Shown: positions 25,085-34,870, counted from the stretch's first letter. The stretch is 64,000 nt of DNA from Salinarimonas sp046292825 (GCF_046292825.1 NZ_JBKBQG010000025.1:4679-68678); one strand, 5' to 3'. Notes: generated from the letters alone by a model not told the origin. Numbers and translations: made by a program.

Positions 25085-26782
25085 TCACCGCGGCTCGTCC
25101 AGCAACCCCTTCACGATCGCGTAGCAGGCGCCGAGCAGCACCAGCGTGAAGGGCAGGCCCGTCGAGACGGCCATGGCCTGGAGCGCGGCGAGGCCGCCGC
25201 CGAGGAGGAGGGCGATGGCGACCGCGCCTTCGAGGCTCGCCCAGAAGATGCGTTGCGGCACCGGGGCGTTGACCTTGCCGCCCGCCGCGATCGTGTCGAT
25301 GACGAGCGAGCCGGAATCGCTCGAGGTGACGAAGAACACGATCACGAGCACGATGCCGATGACGGAGGTGATCGCCGAGAGCGGCAATTGCGCCAGCATC
25401 GCAAAGAGCTGGAGCTCGAGCGCCGCATCGCCGACCTCGCCGATGCCGGCGAGCGCCTGGCTGATGGCGGTGCCGCCGAGCGCCGTCATCCAGATCACCG
25501 AGACGAGCGAGGGGATGAGCAGCACGCAGACCATGAACTCGCGCACCGTCCGCCCCCGGCTCACCCGCGCGATGAACGTGCCGACGAAGGGCGACCAGGA
25601 AATCCACCAGGCCCAATAGAACGCGGTCCAGCCGCCGACGAAATTGCGGTCCTCGCGGCCGAACGGCATCGAGAGCGCCGGCAGATGGGTGAGGTAGGCC
25701 GCGAGGTTGCGCCACACGCCGTCGAGGATCGCGAAAGTCGGCCCGGCGAGGATCACGAAGAAGAGGAGCGCGGCCGCGAGCGCGAGATTGAGCTCCGAGA
25801 GCCGCTTCACGCCGCGATCGAGCCCCGCCACGATCGAGACGATCGCGATCCCCGTGATGAACACGATCAGGAGAACGAGGAACGCGTCGGCGGTGCCCAG
25901 ACCGACGAGCGCGTCGATGCCGGCCGCCGCCTGCTCGGCGCCGATGCCGAGCGAGGTCGCGAGCCCGAACACGGTGGCGAAGACGGCGAGGATGTCGATC
26001 ACGTGGCCCGGCCAGCCCCAGATCCGCTCGCCGAAGATCGGGTAGAAGGCCGAGCGCAGGGTCAGCGGCAGGCCCTTGTTGTAGGAGAACAGCGCCAGCG
26101 CGAGCGCGACCACGGCGTAGATCGCCCACGGGTGGAGCGCCCAGTGGAAGATCGTCGCCGCCATGCCGAGCCGGCGCGCGGCCTCGACGTCTCCCGCGGC
26201 GCCCCCGAGCGGCGCCCAATCCGTGCGTGCGCCGTCCTCGCCGATCTCGACGCCCCCGAGCGCCGCCTCGAAATGCCCGAGCGGCTCGGCCACGCCGTAG
26301 AACATCAGCCCGATGCCCATGCCGGCGGCGAACAGCATCGCGAACCAGCCGAGATAGCCGTAATCGGGCGTCGCGTCGGGCCCGCCGAGCCGCACGCGGC
26401 CGAGCGGGGTGACGATCAGGACGAGGCAGAGGATCACGAAGACGTTGCCGGCGGCGAGGAAGAACCAATCGAGCCGCGCGGTCAGGGCGTCGCGCAGGGC
26501 GACGAAGAGCGGCGCCACCTCGTTCTGGAGCGCGAGGGTGAGGAGCGTGAACAAGGCGACCGCGATCGCGGAGACGGTGAACACCACGTGGTGGATGTCG
26601 AACTCGATCGTCAGGCTGCGCGCGATGTTGTCCTGGCCGATCTCGTAGGGCGTCTCGATGACCTGCGTCTCGCCCTCGGGCGGCGGTATAGGCTCGCCGA
26701 CGTCTGTGGCGCCGCCGAATTCCGCGCTGCGGACGTCGATCACGTCCGGCTGGTGCGGACGCTCCCGGTCTTCCGTGTCCAT
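25085..26782 (-). CDS. BCCT-family betaine/carnitine/choline transporter
   Basis: A 565-residue secondary transporter for quaternary amines. A hydrophilic N-terminus of about 70 residues precedes roughly twelve transmembrane helices. The family core is visible as WFAMLFAAGMGIGLMFYGVAEP, FHWALHPWAIYAVVALALA, and the substrate-site region GWTAFYWAWWISWSPFVGTF with its tryptophans. FVTSSDSGSLVIDTIAAGG follows later. GGGGGAG precedes the ATG. It lies upstream of rloA on the same strand and downstream of a TPP enzyme gene. An osmoprotectant role fits the family, but the substrate is not determined. Confidence 0.93.
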   Translation of the reverse strand: MDTEDRERPHQPDVIDVRSAEFGGATDVGEPIPPPEGETQVIETPYEIGQDNIARSLTIEFDIHHVVFTVSAIAVALFTLLTLALQNEVAPLFVALRDALTARLDWFFLAAGNVFVILCLVLIVTPLGRVRLGGPDATPDYGYLGWFAMLFAAGMGIGLMFYGVAEPLGHFEAALGGVEIGEDGARTDWAPLGGAAGDVEAARRLGMAATIFHWALHPWAIYAVVALALALFSYNKGLPLTLRSAFYPIFGERIWGWPGHVIDILAVFATVFGLATSLGIGAEQAAAGIDALVGLGTADAFLVLLIVFITGIAIVSIVAGLDRGVKRLSELNLALAAALLFFVILAGPTFAILDGVWRNLAAYLTHLPALSMPFGREDRNFVGGWTAFYWAWWISWSPFVGTFIARVSRGRTVREFMVCVLLIPSLVSVIWMTALGGTAISQALAGIGEVGDAALELQLFAMLAQLPLSAITSVIGIVLVIVFFVTSSDSGSLVIDTIAAGGKVNAPVPQRIFWASLEGAVAIALLLGGGLAALQAMAVSTGLPFTLVLLGACYAIVKGLLDEPR

Positions 26783-26881
26783 GTCTCCCCCGTGCGAGAA
26801 GCCGCAGGCACGCGCCTGCGGCAGAGCTTCGCCTGCGAGGTCAAGAAGCGGGCCCCCTCGACGGTTCCGACCTGGAACCCC

Positions 26882-28564
26882 TCACCCGCCCTTCTTCGCC
26901 AGAGCCGCCTCGCGCATGCCCGTCAGCGTCGCGGTCGGCGTGATCGTCTCGGGGTCGATGATCAGGTGGAGGATGGCGGGCTTGCCGCTCGCGCGGGCGC
27001 GCTCGAGCGCCGGAGCGAACTCTTCCGTGCGCGTCACGCGCTCGCCGTGACCGCCGAAGGCGGCGGCGTAGGCTGCGAAATCGGGGTTCTCGAGCGCCGT
27101 CGCGACGACGCGGCCGGGATATTCGCGCTCCTGGTGCATGCGGATCGTGCCGTACATGCCGTTGTCGACGACGATCACGATCAGAGGCAGATCGTATTGA
27201 ACGGCGGTCGCGAAATCCTGACCGTTCATCAGGAAGCAGCCGTCGCCGGCGAAGGCCACGACCTCCCGCTCGGGGAAGACGCGCTTGGCGCCGATCGCCG
27301 CCGGCACGCCGTAGCCCATCGAGCCGGAGGTGGGCGCGAGCTGCGTGCCGAAGCGGCGGAACTTCCAGAAGCGGTGGATCCAGGTCGCGTAATTGCCTGC
27401 GCCGTTGCACAGGATCGCGTCCTCGGGGAGCGCCTGCGCGAGATGGGCCATCACCTGCCCCATCTGCAGATCGCCCGGATGGCGGATGGCGGTCGGGTCG
27501 CTCCAGGTGAGGTAATCCGCATGCGCCGCCTCGGCCGCGCCCTCCCAGGGGATCGCGTTCGGCGGCTGCACGGCCTCGAGCGCCGCGGTGAAGGCGCTCG
27601 CCGAGGCGTTGATCGCGAGCTTGGGGCGATAGACGCGCCCCAATTCGGCGGCGTCCGCATGGACGTGGACGAGGGCGGTGCCGGGGGAGGGGATGCCGAA
27701 GAGATCGTAGCTCTGGCTCGGGATCTCCGAGAGCCGCCCGCCGATCGCGAGCACGAGATCGGCCTCGCGGATGCGCGCGAGGAGCTTCGGGTTGCAGCCG
27801 AGCCCGAGATCGCCCGCGTAGCAGGGGTGCTCGTGCGAGAACAGCATCTGGCGGCGGAAGGAGCAGGCGACGGGCAGACCGAAGCGCTCGGCGAAGCGCG
27901 TGAAGCGCGCGACCGCGGCCTCGCTCCAGCGCGACCCGCCGAGGATCGCGATCGGGCGCTTCGCCGCCCACAGCATCTTCTGCAAGTCGGCCATCTGGGC
28001 GAGGCCCGGATGCGTCTCGACGATCGCGTAGGGCTCGGCATCGGCCACCTCGGCCGCCTGCGTGAGCATGTCCTCGGGCAGCGCCACGACGACGGGGCCC
28101 GGACGGCCGGCCGTCGCGACGTGGAAGGCGCGCGAGACGAGCTCGGGGAGCCGCGCGGGATCGTCGATATCGACCACCCATTTGGCGATCGAGCCGAACA
28201 CCGCCTTGTAATCGAGCTCCTGGAACGCCTCGCGCTCCTTCATCTCGCGCGCGACCTGGCCGACGAAAAGGATCATCGGCGTCGAATCCTGGCGGGCGAT
28301 GTGCAGCGCCGGCGCGGCATTGGTGGCGCCAGGCCCGCGCGTGACGAAGCAGATGCCCGGCCGCCCGGTCAACTTGCCGTGGGCCTCCGCCATCATCCCC
28401 GCCCCGCCTTCCGCCCGGCAGACGGTGACCGCGATCTGCGCGTCGTGCATCGCGTCGAGCGCGGCGAGGTAGCTCTCGCCGGGCACGCAGAAGACGTGGG
28501 AGACGCCGTGGACGAGGAGCTGGTCGACGAGGATGCGACCGCCGGTGCGCGAGGACTTGGTCAT
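26882..28564 (-). CDS. Thiamine-pyrophosphate enzyme (acetolactate synthase-like)
   Basis: A 560-residue ThDP enzyme with three domains. The N-terminal Pyr domain has HVFCVPGESYLAALDAM and the activating glutamate in CRAEGGAGMMAEA. A central FAD/Rossmann-like domain contains AILGGSRWSE. The C-terminal PP domain has the cofactor motif GDGCFLMNGQDFATAV ending in VVDNGMYGTI (GDG to Asn spacing as expected). It lacks a small regulatory subunit gene next door and carries FRRQ/GSMGYG wording, so it is probably a catabolic or 2-oxo acid decarboxylating relative, not the branched-chain amino acid enzyme. The start is at ATG 28564, 31 bases from an R2 repeat. It likely follows the CoA-transferase and DapB-like genes. 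Confidence 0.85.
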   Translation of the reverse strand: MTKSSRTGGRILVDQLLVHGVSHVFCVPGESYLAALDAMHDAQIAVTVCRAEGGAGMMAEAHGKLTGRPGICFVTRGPGATNAAPALHIARQDSTPMILFVGQVAREMKEREAFQELDYKAVFGSIAKWVVDIDDPARLPELVSRAFHVATAGRPGPVVVALPEDMLTQAAEVADAEPYAIVETHPGLAQMADLQKMLWAAKRPIAILGGSRWSEAAVARFTRFAERFGLPVACSFRRQMLFSHEHPCYAGDLGLGCNPKLLARIREADLVLAIGGRLSEIPSQSYDLFGIPSPGTALVHVHADAAELGRVYRPKLAINASASAFTAALEAVQPPNAIPWEGAAEAAHADYLTWSDPTAIRHPGDLQMGQVMAHLAQALPEDAILCNGAGNYATWIHRFWKFRRFGTQLAPTSGSMGYGVPAAIGAKRVFPEREVVAFAGDGCFLMNGQDFATAVQYDLPLIVIVVDNGMYGTIRMHQEREYPGRVVATALENPDFAAYAAAFGGHGERVTRTEEFAPALERARASGKPAILHLIIDPETITPTATLTGMREAALAKKGG

Positions 28565-28594
28565 GAGCGGTTCTTTCGTTGTGTTGCCGCGAAC

Positions 28595-28736
28595 TCCCTC
28601 CCCGTAGGGGAGGGTGGCCTCCGAGCGAAGCGATGGAGGTCGGGTGGGGCCCGGCGTTCGAAGGTAATCTCCACCCGGGCCCCACCCGGCCACGGTCGCT
28701 TGCGCTTCCGTGGCCACCCTCCCCTACGGGGAGGGA
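28595..28736. repeat. R2 interspersed palindromic element, copy b
   Basis: A 142-bp element with near-perfect ends TCCCTCCCCGTAGGGGAGGGTGGCC and its inverse GGCCACCCTCCCCTACGGGGAGGGA, plus the internal pair GGGTGGGGCCCGG / CCGGGCCCCACCC. Its right end overlaps the end of the CoA-transferase gene, supplying the last codons (S-P-S-P) and the TAG stop. Confidence 0.88.
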
Positions 28737-29911
28737 CTTTCCCCTCCCCATGCCGGGTCGGCGAGAACCTCCTGCGTGTGCGCGCCGAGCGCCGGGGCGG
28801 CGCGCGTCGCCGCCTGGGGCTCGCCGTCGAGAACGATCGGGGAGCGGACGGAGGGAACGCTGCCGCCGGCAATCTCGGGCGCGGCGAGGTCGAGCCGCAG
28901 GCCGCGCGCGATCACCTGCGGATCGGCGAAGACGTCGGCGATCCCGTTGATCGGCCCCGCCGGCACGCCGACCTCCTCGAGCGCCGCGAGGAGCCCCGCG
29001 CGCGTCGAGCGGGCGGTGAGCTCGGCGAGGATCGGCACGAGCGTCTCGCGATGGGCGACGCGGTCGCGATTGGTCGCGAAACGCGGATCGGTGCCGAGCT
29101 CCGGCGCGCCGAGCACCGCGCAGAGCCGCCGATATTGCCCGTCGTTCCCCACCGCCACGATCACGTGCCCGTCGGACACGGGGAAGACCTGGTAGGGCAC
29201 GATGTTGGGATGCGCGTTGCCCATGCGGGTCGGCGCGCGGCCGGAGACGAGGTAGTTCAGCGCCTGGTTCGCGAGAACGCTCACCTGCGTGTCGAGGAGC
29301 GCCATGTCGACATGCCCGCCCTCCCCCGTGACGGCCCGGCGCTGGAGCGCGGCGAGGATGCCGACGCTCGCATAGATGCCCGTGAAGATGTCGGCGAAGG
29401 CGACGCCGATCTTCTGCGGCTCGCCGTCGGGCGCGCCGGTCAGATCCATGATCCCGCCCATGCCCTGGATCATGAAATCGTAGCCCGCGCGCGAGGCGTA
29501 GGGCCCGTTTTGGCCGAAGCCGGTGATCGAGCAATAGACGAGGCGCGGGTTCTCGCGGCGCAGGCTCTGCGAATCGAGGCCGTATTTGGCGAGACCCCCG
29601 ACCTTGAAATTCTCGATCACCACGTCCGCATGGGCCGCGAGCCGGCGCACCTGCGCCTGGCCCTCCGGCGTGGTGAAATCGATCGCGACCGAGCGCTTGC
29701 CGCGGTTGCAGGAATGGAAATAGGCCGCCGCATGCACGCCGCCTTCCGCGCTCTCGACGAAAGGCGGCCCCCAGCCGCGGGTGTCGTCCCCCTCGCCGGG
29801 CCGCTCCACCTTGACGACGTCCGCGCCGAGATCGGCGAGGAGCTGGCCGACCCAGGGGCCCGCGAGGATGCGCGCGAGCTCGAGGACGCGAATGCCTTCG
29901 AGGGGTTTCAC
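28724..29911 (-). CDS. Class III (CaiB/BaiF) CoA-transferase, SUGCT-like
   Basis: A 395-residue acyl-CoA:carboxylate CoA-transferase. N-terminal LEGIRVLELARILAGPWVGQ, then DVVKVERPGEGDDTRGWGPP, CNRGKRSVAIDF, ENFKVGGLAKYGLD, YCSITGFGQNGPY and YDFMIQGMGGIMDLTG are family landmarks. The catalytic aspartate is in VAFADIFTGIYA. The DDTRxWGPPF wording resembles glutarate/succinate-type transferases such as human SUGCT, which would suit the nearby GcdH. The GTG at 29911 overlaps the stop of the DapB-like gene (GTGA). The protein ends GGESPSP, the last four residues and stop being read from an R2 repeat, so the native C-terminus may have been altered. Confidence 0.88.
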   Translation of the reverse strand: MKPLEGIRVLELARILAGPWVGQLLADLGADVVKVERPGEGDDTRGWGPPFVESAEGGVHAAAYFHSCNRGKRSVAIDFTTPEGQAQVRRLAAHADVVIENFKVGGLAKYGLDSQSLRRENPRLVYCSITGFGQNGPYASRAGYDFMIQGMGGIMDLTGAPDGEPQKIGVAFADIFTGIYASVGILAALQRRAVTGEGGHVDMALLDTQVSVLANQALNYLVSGRAPTRMGNAHPNIVPYQVFPVSDGHVIVAVGNDGQYRRLCAVLGAPELGTDPRFATNRDRVAHRETLVPILAELTARSTRAGLLAALEEVGVPAGPINGIADVFADPQVIARGLRLDLAAPEIAGGSVPSVRSPIVLDGEPQAATRAAPALGAHTQEVLADPAWGGESPSP

Positions 29912-30723
29912 GAGAGCCCCTCCATCACCGTATCGAGGCCGCGCCGCAGGCCGACGAAGCCCGAAACCTTGCGGGCGGCGAGCAGCGTCCCCGCCACGTA
30001 AGGCCCCGCCGAGGGTCCGGAATCGTGGCGGATGAGGAGGCGCTCGTTGTCGGCGCCGAACAGGGCCTCGCAGGAGAGGACGAAGGAGGGCATGCGCACC
30101 GAATGGACCTGGACGGGGTTCGGCGCGCCGATCGTGCCGCCGCGCGTCTCGCGCACGCCGCCGAGGTCCGAGACCGGCATCGCGGTGCTCGGCCGGCGGA
30201 TCTCGGCGAGGCGCTCGGCGAGCTCGCGGGCGGTGCCCGACGGCGTGTCGGGCTTGGCGCCCTTGGCGTAGTCGATGATCTCGACATCCGCGACGTAGGG
30301 CGCCGCCATCAGCGCGAACTTGATCATCAAGGTCGCCGTGATCGAGAAATTGCCGGCGGCGAGCACCCCGAGGGAGGCGGCGCGGGCGGCGGCGTCGATC
30401 TCCTCGTAATCGGCGGCGCCGAGGCCCGACGTGCCGACCACGACGTGGCGCCCCGCCGCGAGCGCCGCGAGCGTGTTCGCCTTGACGATGTCGGGCCTGG
30501 TGTAGTCGATCACGACGTCGGAGGGGGCGGCGAGGGCCTCTTCCAGGCTCGCCGAGACCGGCACGCCGATCGCGCCGATGCCGGCCGCCTCGCCCGCGTC
30601 CCGCCCCGCCGCGCTCCGCGACACGGCACCTGCGAGCACGAGATCCGGCGCCTGCGCGATCGCCACGACGAGCGCCTTGCCCACCCACCCGGTCGCCCCG
30701 GAGACGACGATCCGCACGCTCAT
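29908..30723 (-). CDS. DapB-like dihydrodipicolinate reductase homologue with altered active site
   Basis: A 271-residue protein with the DapB two-domain plan: dinucleotide motif VVSGATGWVGKAL at residues 7-19, VIDYTRPD, VVVGTSGL near 95-101, AAGNFSITATL, and the tetramerisation-side DTPSGTA. In true DapB the segment before PSGTA is EIIEAHHRHKVDAPSGT, with a catalytic His pair. Here it reads EIIDYAKGAKPDTPSGT, so both histidines are replaced (Ala153, Lys154) while the following lysine is kept. GGAGG precedes the ATG at 30723. It overlaps the CoA-transferase in GTGA, a catabolic setting. It may therefore be a paralogue with another substrate, not the lysine-biosynthesis enzyme. Confidence 0.82.
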   Translation of the reverse strand: MSVRIVVSGATGWVGKALVVAIAQAPDLVLAGAVSRSAAGRDAGEAAGIGAIGVPVSASLEEALAAPSDVVIDYTRPDIVKANTLAALAAGRHVVVGTSGLGAADYEEIDAAARAASLGVLAAGNFSITATLMIKFALMAAPYVADVEIIDYAKGAKPDTPSGTARELAERLAEIRRPSTAMPVSDLGGVRETRGGTIGAPNPVQVHSVRMPSFVLSCEALFGADNERLLIRHDSGPSAGPYVAGTLLAARKVSGFVGLRRGLDTVMEGLS

Positions 30724-30753
30724 CCTGCCCTCCTGCATTCGATCGGTCGAGGC

Positions 30754-30924
30754 TGTCATCCCGGACGCCGAAGGCGATCCGGGACCCATGACCTCGACCG
30801 ATCAGTCGCAGCCTGTAGGCTGCGCTTCGCCGACCTCGCTCGGTCGCGCAGCGAGCGCGGCATGCGCGCTCGTACGATCGTCGCGGATACGGGCCCCGGG
30901 TCCGCTTCGCGGCCCGGGATGACA
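30754..30924 (+). repeat. R1 interspersed palindromic element, core-only copy 3
   Basis: A 171-bp core beginning TGTCATCCCGGACGCCGAAGG and ending CGCGGCCCGGGATGACA, in the same orientation as the core at 1254-1431. The internal GCAGCC-TGTA-GGCTGC hairpin and the GCGCGGCATGCGCGC palindrome are preserved. The outer CTCTCCTTCCCC arms seen around the argB copies are absent. It lies between the gcdH stop and the DapB-like gene start. Confidence 0.87.
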
Positions 30925-30952
30925 AACCCCCGGCGGCCTCGAGCGGCCCCCC

Positions 30953-32173
<1,221 letters not shown>

Positions 32174-32184
32174 CTCGGGTCCTC

Positions 32185-33708
32185 TCACGCGTCGATGTCG
32201 AACTTGACGCCCTGGGCGAGCGGGAGCGTCTTGCCGTAATTCACGGTGTTGGTGGCGCGGCGCATATAGGCCTTCCAGCTGTCCGAGCCCGCCTCGCGGC
32301 CGCCGCCGGTCTCCTTCTCGCCGCCGAAGGCGCCGCCGATCTCGGCGCCCGAGGGGCCGATATTGACGTTGGCGATGCCGCAATCCGAACCCGCCGCCGA
32401 GACGAAGATCTCGGCCTCGCGCATGTCGGTCGTGAAGAGCGAGGAGGAGAGGCCGGCGCCGACGCCGTTCTGGAGCGCGATCGCCTCCTCGAGCGTCGAA
32501 TAGCGCACGACGTAGAGGATCGGCGCGAAGGTCTCGTGCAGCATCGGGCCCACTTGGGCCTTCATCTCGACGAGCGCCGGGCGGGCATAGAAGCCGCCGC
32601 CTTCGACGTCGGCGCGCCCGCCGCCATGGATCGTCGCGCCCGTCTCGCGAGCCTCGGCGAGCGCGCGCTCCATGCCCGCGAAGGCGTCCGCGTCGATCAG
32701 CGGGCCGATGAGCGTGCCCACCTTGCGGGGATCGCCGATCGAGACGGAGGAATAGACCTTGGCGAGCTTCGGCACGAGCGCATCGTAGACGCTCTCGTGG
32801 ACGACGAGCCGACGCAGCGTCGTGCAGCGCTGGCCCGCCGTGCCCATGGCGGCGAAGGCGATGGCGCGAAGCGCGAGATCGAGATCGGCGGAGGGCGCGA
32901 CGATCGCCGCGTTGTTGCCGCCGAGCTCGAGGATCGCGCGGGCGAAGCGCTCGGCGAGGCGCGGCCCGACCTCGCGGCCCATCCGCGTCGAGCCCGTTGC
33001 CGAGACGATCTTCACGCGCTCGTCGTCGACCAGAACCTCGCCGATCGTGCGATCGCCGATGAGCAGCCCGTGCAGGCCCTCCGGCGCGTCCGAGCCGAAG
33101 CGGGCGATGGCGCGCGCCAGGATCGCGTCGACCGCGAGAGCGGTGAGCGGCGTCTTCTCGGAGGGCTTCCAGACGACCGGATCGCCGCAGACGAGCGCGA
33201 GCGCCGCGTTCCACGACCAGACCGCGACGGGAAAGTTGAAGGCCGAGATCACGCCGCAGACGCCGAGCGGATGCCAGGTCTCCATCATGCGATGGTCGCG
33301 GCGCTCGGTCGCGATGGTGAGCCCGTAGAGCTGGCGGGAGAGGCCGACGGCGAAATCGCAGATGTCGATCATCTCCTGGACCTCGCCGAGGCCCTCCGAG
33401 ACGATCTTGCCGGCCTCGAGCGTCACCAGCATGCCGAGATCGTCTTTGGCCGCGCGCAATTCCTCGCCGAGGAGCCGCACGAGCTCGCCGCGGCGCGGGG
33501 CGGGCACCAGGCGCCAGGCGCGGAACGCCTCGTCGGCGCGCCCGATGATCGCGCGGGCCTCCTCCGCGCTCGTCGCGCGCAAGGTCGCGACGGTCTCGCC
33601 GGTGATCGGCGAGCGGGCGGGCAGGCCGCCTTGCGCGAAGGCGTCGCGGGACACCCCGAGGCGATCGAGGATGGCGAGGGCTTCCGGGCGGACGTCTTGC
33701 AGCGGCAT
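32185..33708 (-). CDS. amaB: ALDH7-type aldehyde dehydrogenase (2-aminoadipate semialdehyde/piperideine-6-carboxylate dehydrogenase)
   Basis: An NAD(P)-dependent aldehyde dehydrogenase of 507 residues, closest in wording to the ALDH7/AmaB group. Typical pieces are CGVISAFNFPVAVWSWNAAL, VVWKPSEKTPLTAL, VSATGSTRMGREVG, ELGGNNAAIVAPSADLDLAL (GNNA is an ALDH7 mark) and the catalytic cysteine in AMGTAGQRCTTLRRL. The C-terminal GGAFGGEKETGGGREAGSDSWK is also ALDH7-like. It converts 2-aminoadipate semialdehyde to 2-aminoadipate in lysine breakdown, consistent with gcdH 11 bases downstream. It is divergent from the LysR gene. The symbol is assigned by family and context. Confidence 0.86.
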   Translation of the reverse strand: MPLQDVRPEALAILDRLGVSRDAFAQGGLPARSPITGETVATLRATSAEEARAIIGRADEAFRAWRLVPAPRRGELVRLLGEELRAAKDDLGMLVTLEAGKIVSEGLGEVQEMIDICDFAVGLSRQLYGLTIATERRDHRMMETWHPLGVCGVISAFNFPVAVWSWNAALALVCGDPVVWKPSEKTPLTALAVDAILARAIARFGSDAPEGLHGLLIGDRTIGEVLVDDERVKIVSATGSTRMGREVGPRLAERFARAILELGGNNAAIVAPSADLDLALRAIAFAAMGTAGQRCTTLRRLVVHESVYDALVPKLAKVYSSVSIGDPRKVGTLIGPLIDADAFAGMERALAEARETGATIHGGGRADVEGGGFYARPALVEMKAQVGPMLHETFAPILYVVRYSTLEEAIALQNGVGAGLSSSLFTTDMREAEIFVSAAGSDCGIANVNIGPSGAEIGGAFGGEKETGGGREAGSDSWKAYMRRATNTVNYGKTLPLAQGVKFDIDA

Positions 33709-33777
33709 TCATGACCTCTGAGGCAGAAAACGCGCCGAAGGATCGGCCTTTTGCGCCACGCGCGCAACCCATATGTT

Positions 33778-33793
33778 CTCACTCGGTCATGAG
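33778..33793. promoter_or_regulatory. Candidate LysR operator between amaB and its divergent regulator
   Basis: CTCA-N8-TGAG, a short inverted repeat in the 93-bp divergent gap, lies nine bases before the LysR gene start. It is a weak candidate because the arms are only four bases and it overlaps the likely ribosome-binding region (GAGGA). Confidence 0.25.
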
Positions 33794-33801
33794 GATACGG
33801 A

Positions 33802-34722
33802 ATGATGCCGACGCTCCCGCCCCGCGCGCCGCTGCCCTCTCTCGGCGCGCTCGCCGCCTTCGAGGCCGCCGCCCGGCACGGCTCCTTCACGCGCGCGGCG
33901 GAGGAGCTCGCGCTCACGCAGGGCGCCGTCAGCCGGCAGGTGGCGGCGCTCGAGGGGCTGATCGGCGTGCGTCTGTTCGACCGCGTCCGCCAGCGCGTGG
34001 CGCTCACGCCGGCGGGGGCGGCCTATGCGGTGGAGGTGCGCGCCGCGCTCGCGGCGCTCTCGTCGGCGACCCTGAACCTGATGGCGTTTCGCGGCGCGGG
34101 CGGCGTCCTCAACCTCGCGATCCTGCCGACCTTCGGCACGCGCTGGCTGATCCCGCGCCTGCCGCGCTTCACCGAAGCCTATCCGAACATCACCATCAAT
34201 TTCGCGACGCGCCTCCTGCCCTTCGATTTCGACCGCGAGGGGCACGACGCGGCGATCCATTTCGGCGCGCCGATCTGGCCCGGCGCCCGGCTGCATCGGC
34301 TGATGGGGGAGGAGATCGTGCCGGTCGCGAGCCCCGCGCTCGTCGCCCGCCACCGCCTGGCGCGGCCGGGCGACGTGCTCGGCGTCCCGCTCCTGCAGCA
34401 GGCGACGCGCCCGCGCGCCTGGGAGCAATGGCTCGTCGAGCAGGGGCTCGACCCCGCCCGCGCGACCCCCGGCCCGCGCTTCGAGCAATTCGCGATGGTC
34501 GCCCAGGCGGCCGTGGCGGGGCTGGGGCTTGCCATCGTCCCCCGCTTCCTCGTCGAGGAGGAGATCCGCTCCGGCGCCCTCGTCATGCCCTTCGACGCGC
34601 CATCGCGATCCGAGGAGGCCTATTGGCTGGTCTATCCGGAGGCGAAGGCGGCGCTGCCGACGGTGGCGGCGTTCCGGGCGTGGTTGCTGGGGGAGGTGGG
34701 GGGCGAGAATCCCTCCCCGTAG
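33802..34722 (+). CDS. LysR-family regulator (GcvA-like), divergent from amaB-gcdH
   Basis: A 306-residue LysR-type transcription factor. The winged helix-turn-helix is residues 11-70, with LGALAAFEAAARHGSFTRAA and ELALTQGAVSRQVAALEGLI and the conserved LFDR. The effector domain follows (LNLAILPTFGTRWLIPRLP, HDAAIHFG, GLGLAIVPRFLVEEE), in the GcvA style. Divergent placement suggests it controls the amaB-gcdH operon, like GcdR regulators of glutarate use; this is inference. The protein ends GGENPSP, where the last codons and TAG stop come from the adjoining R2 repeat. GAGGA lies just upstream of the ATG. Confidence 0.9.
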   Translation: MMPTLPPRAPLPSLGALAAFEAAARHGSFTRAAEELALTQGAVSRQVAALEGLIGVRLFDRVRQRVALTPAGAAYAVEVRAALAALSSATLNLMAFRGAGGVLNLAILPTFGTRWLIPRLPRFTEAYPNITINFATRLLPFDFDREGHDAAIHFGAPIWPGARLHRLMGEEIVPVASPALVARHRLARPGDVLGVPLLQQATRPRAWEQWLVEQGLDPARATPGPRFEQFAMVAQAAVAGLGLAIVPRFLVEEEIRSGALVMPFDAPSRSEEAYWLVYPEAKAALPTVAAFRAWLLGEVGGENPSP

Positions 34723-34853
34723 GGGAGGGTGGCCTCCGAGGCGGAGCCGAAGGAGGTCGGGTGGGGCCCGGGTGGAGACTATCCTCCGCGCCACGGGCCC
34801 CACCCGGCCACGGTCGCTTCGCTCCCGTGTCCATCCTCCCCTACGGGGAGGGA
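34710..34853. repeat. R2 interspersed palindromic element, copy c
   Basis: A 144-bp element with ends TCCCTCCCCGTAGGGGAGGGTGGCC and CATCCTCCCCTACGGGGAGGGA, and the internal pair GGGTGGGGCCCG / CGGGCCCCACCC. It lies between the convergent LysR and L,D-transpeptidase genes. Its left end encodes the terminal P-S-P and TAG stop of the LysR gene. Confidence 0.88.
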
Positions 34854-34870
34854 TTGGCGGAGAGGAATTT

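Noticed and set aside
9300..26782. A betaine-synthesis cluster linking the GMC oxidoreductase and the BCCT transporter
   Set aside because: They are 14 kb apart with unrelated genes between and no betB, betI or betC; co-function is not supported.
25031..30001. A continuous plus-strand open frame of about 1650 codons
   Set aside because: It is antisense to the BCCT, TPP-enzyme and CoA-transferase genes, runs through an R2 repeat, and its translation is Arg/Glu/Asp/His-rich low complexity with no motif. High GC removes stops from the antisense frame.
33778..33793. A confident operator call for CTCA-N8-TGAG ahead of the LysR gene
   Set aside because: Four-base arms overlapping the ribosome-binding region are too weak; it is kept only as a low-confidence feature.
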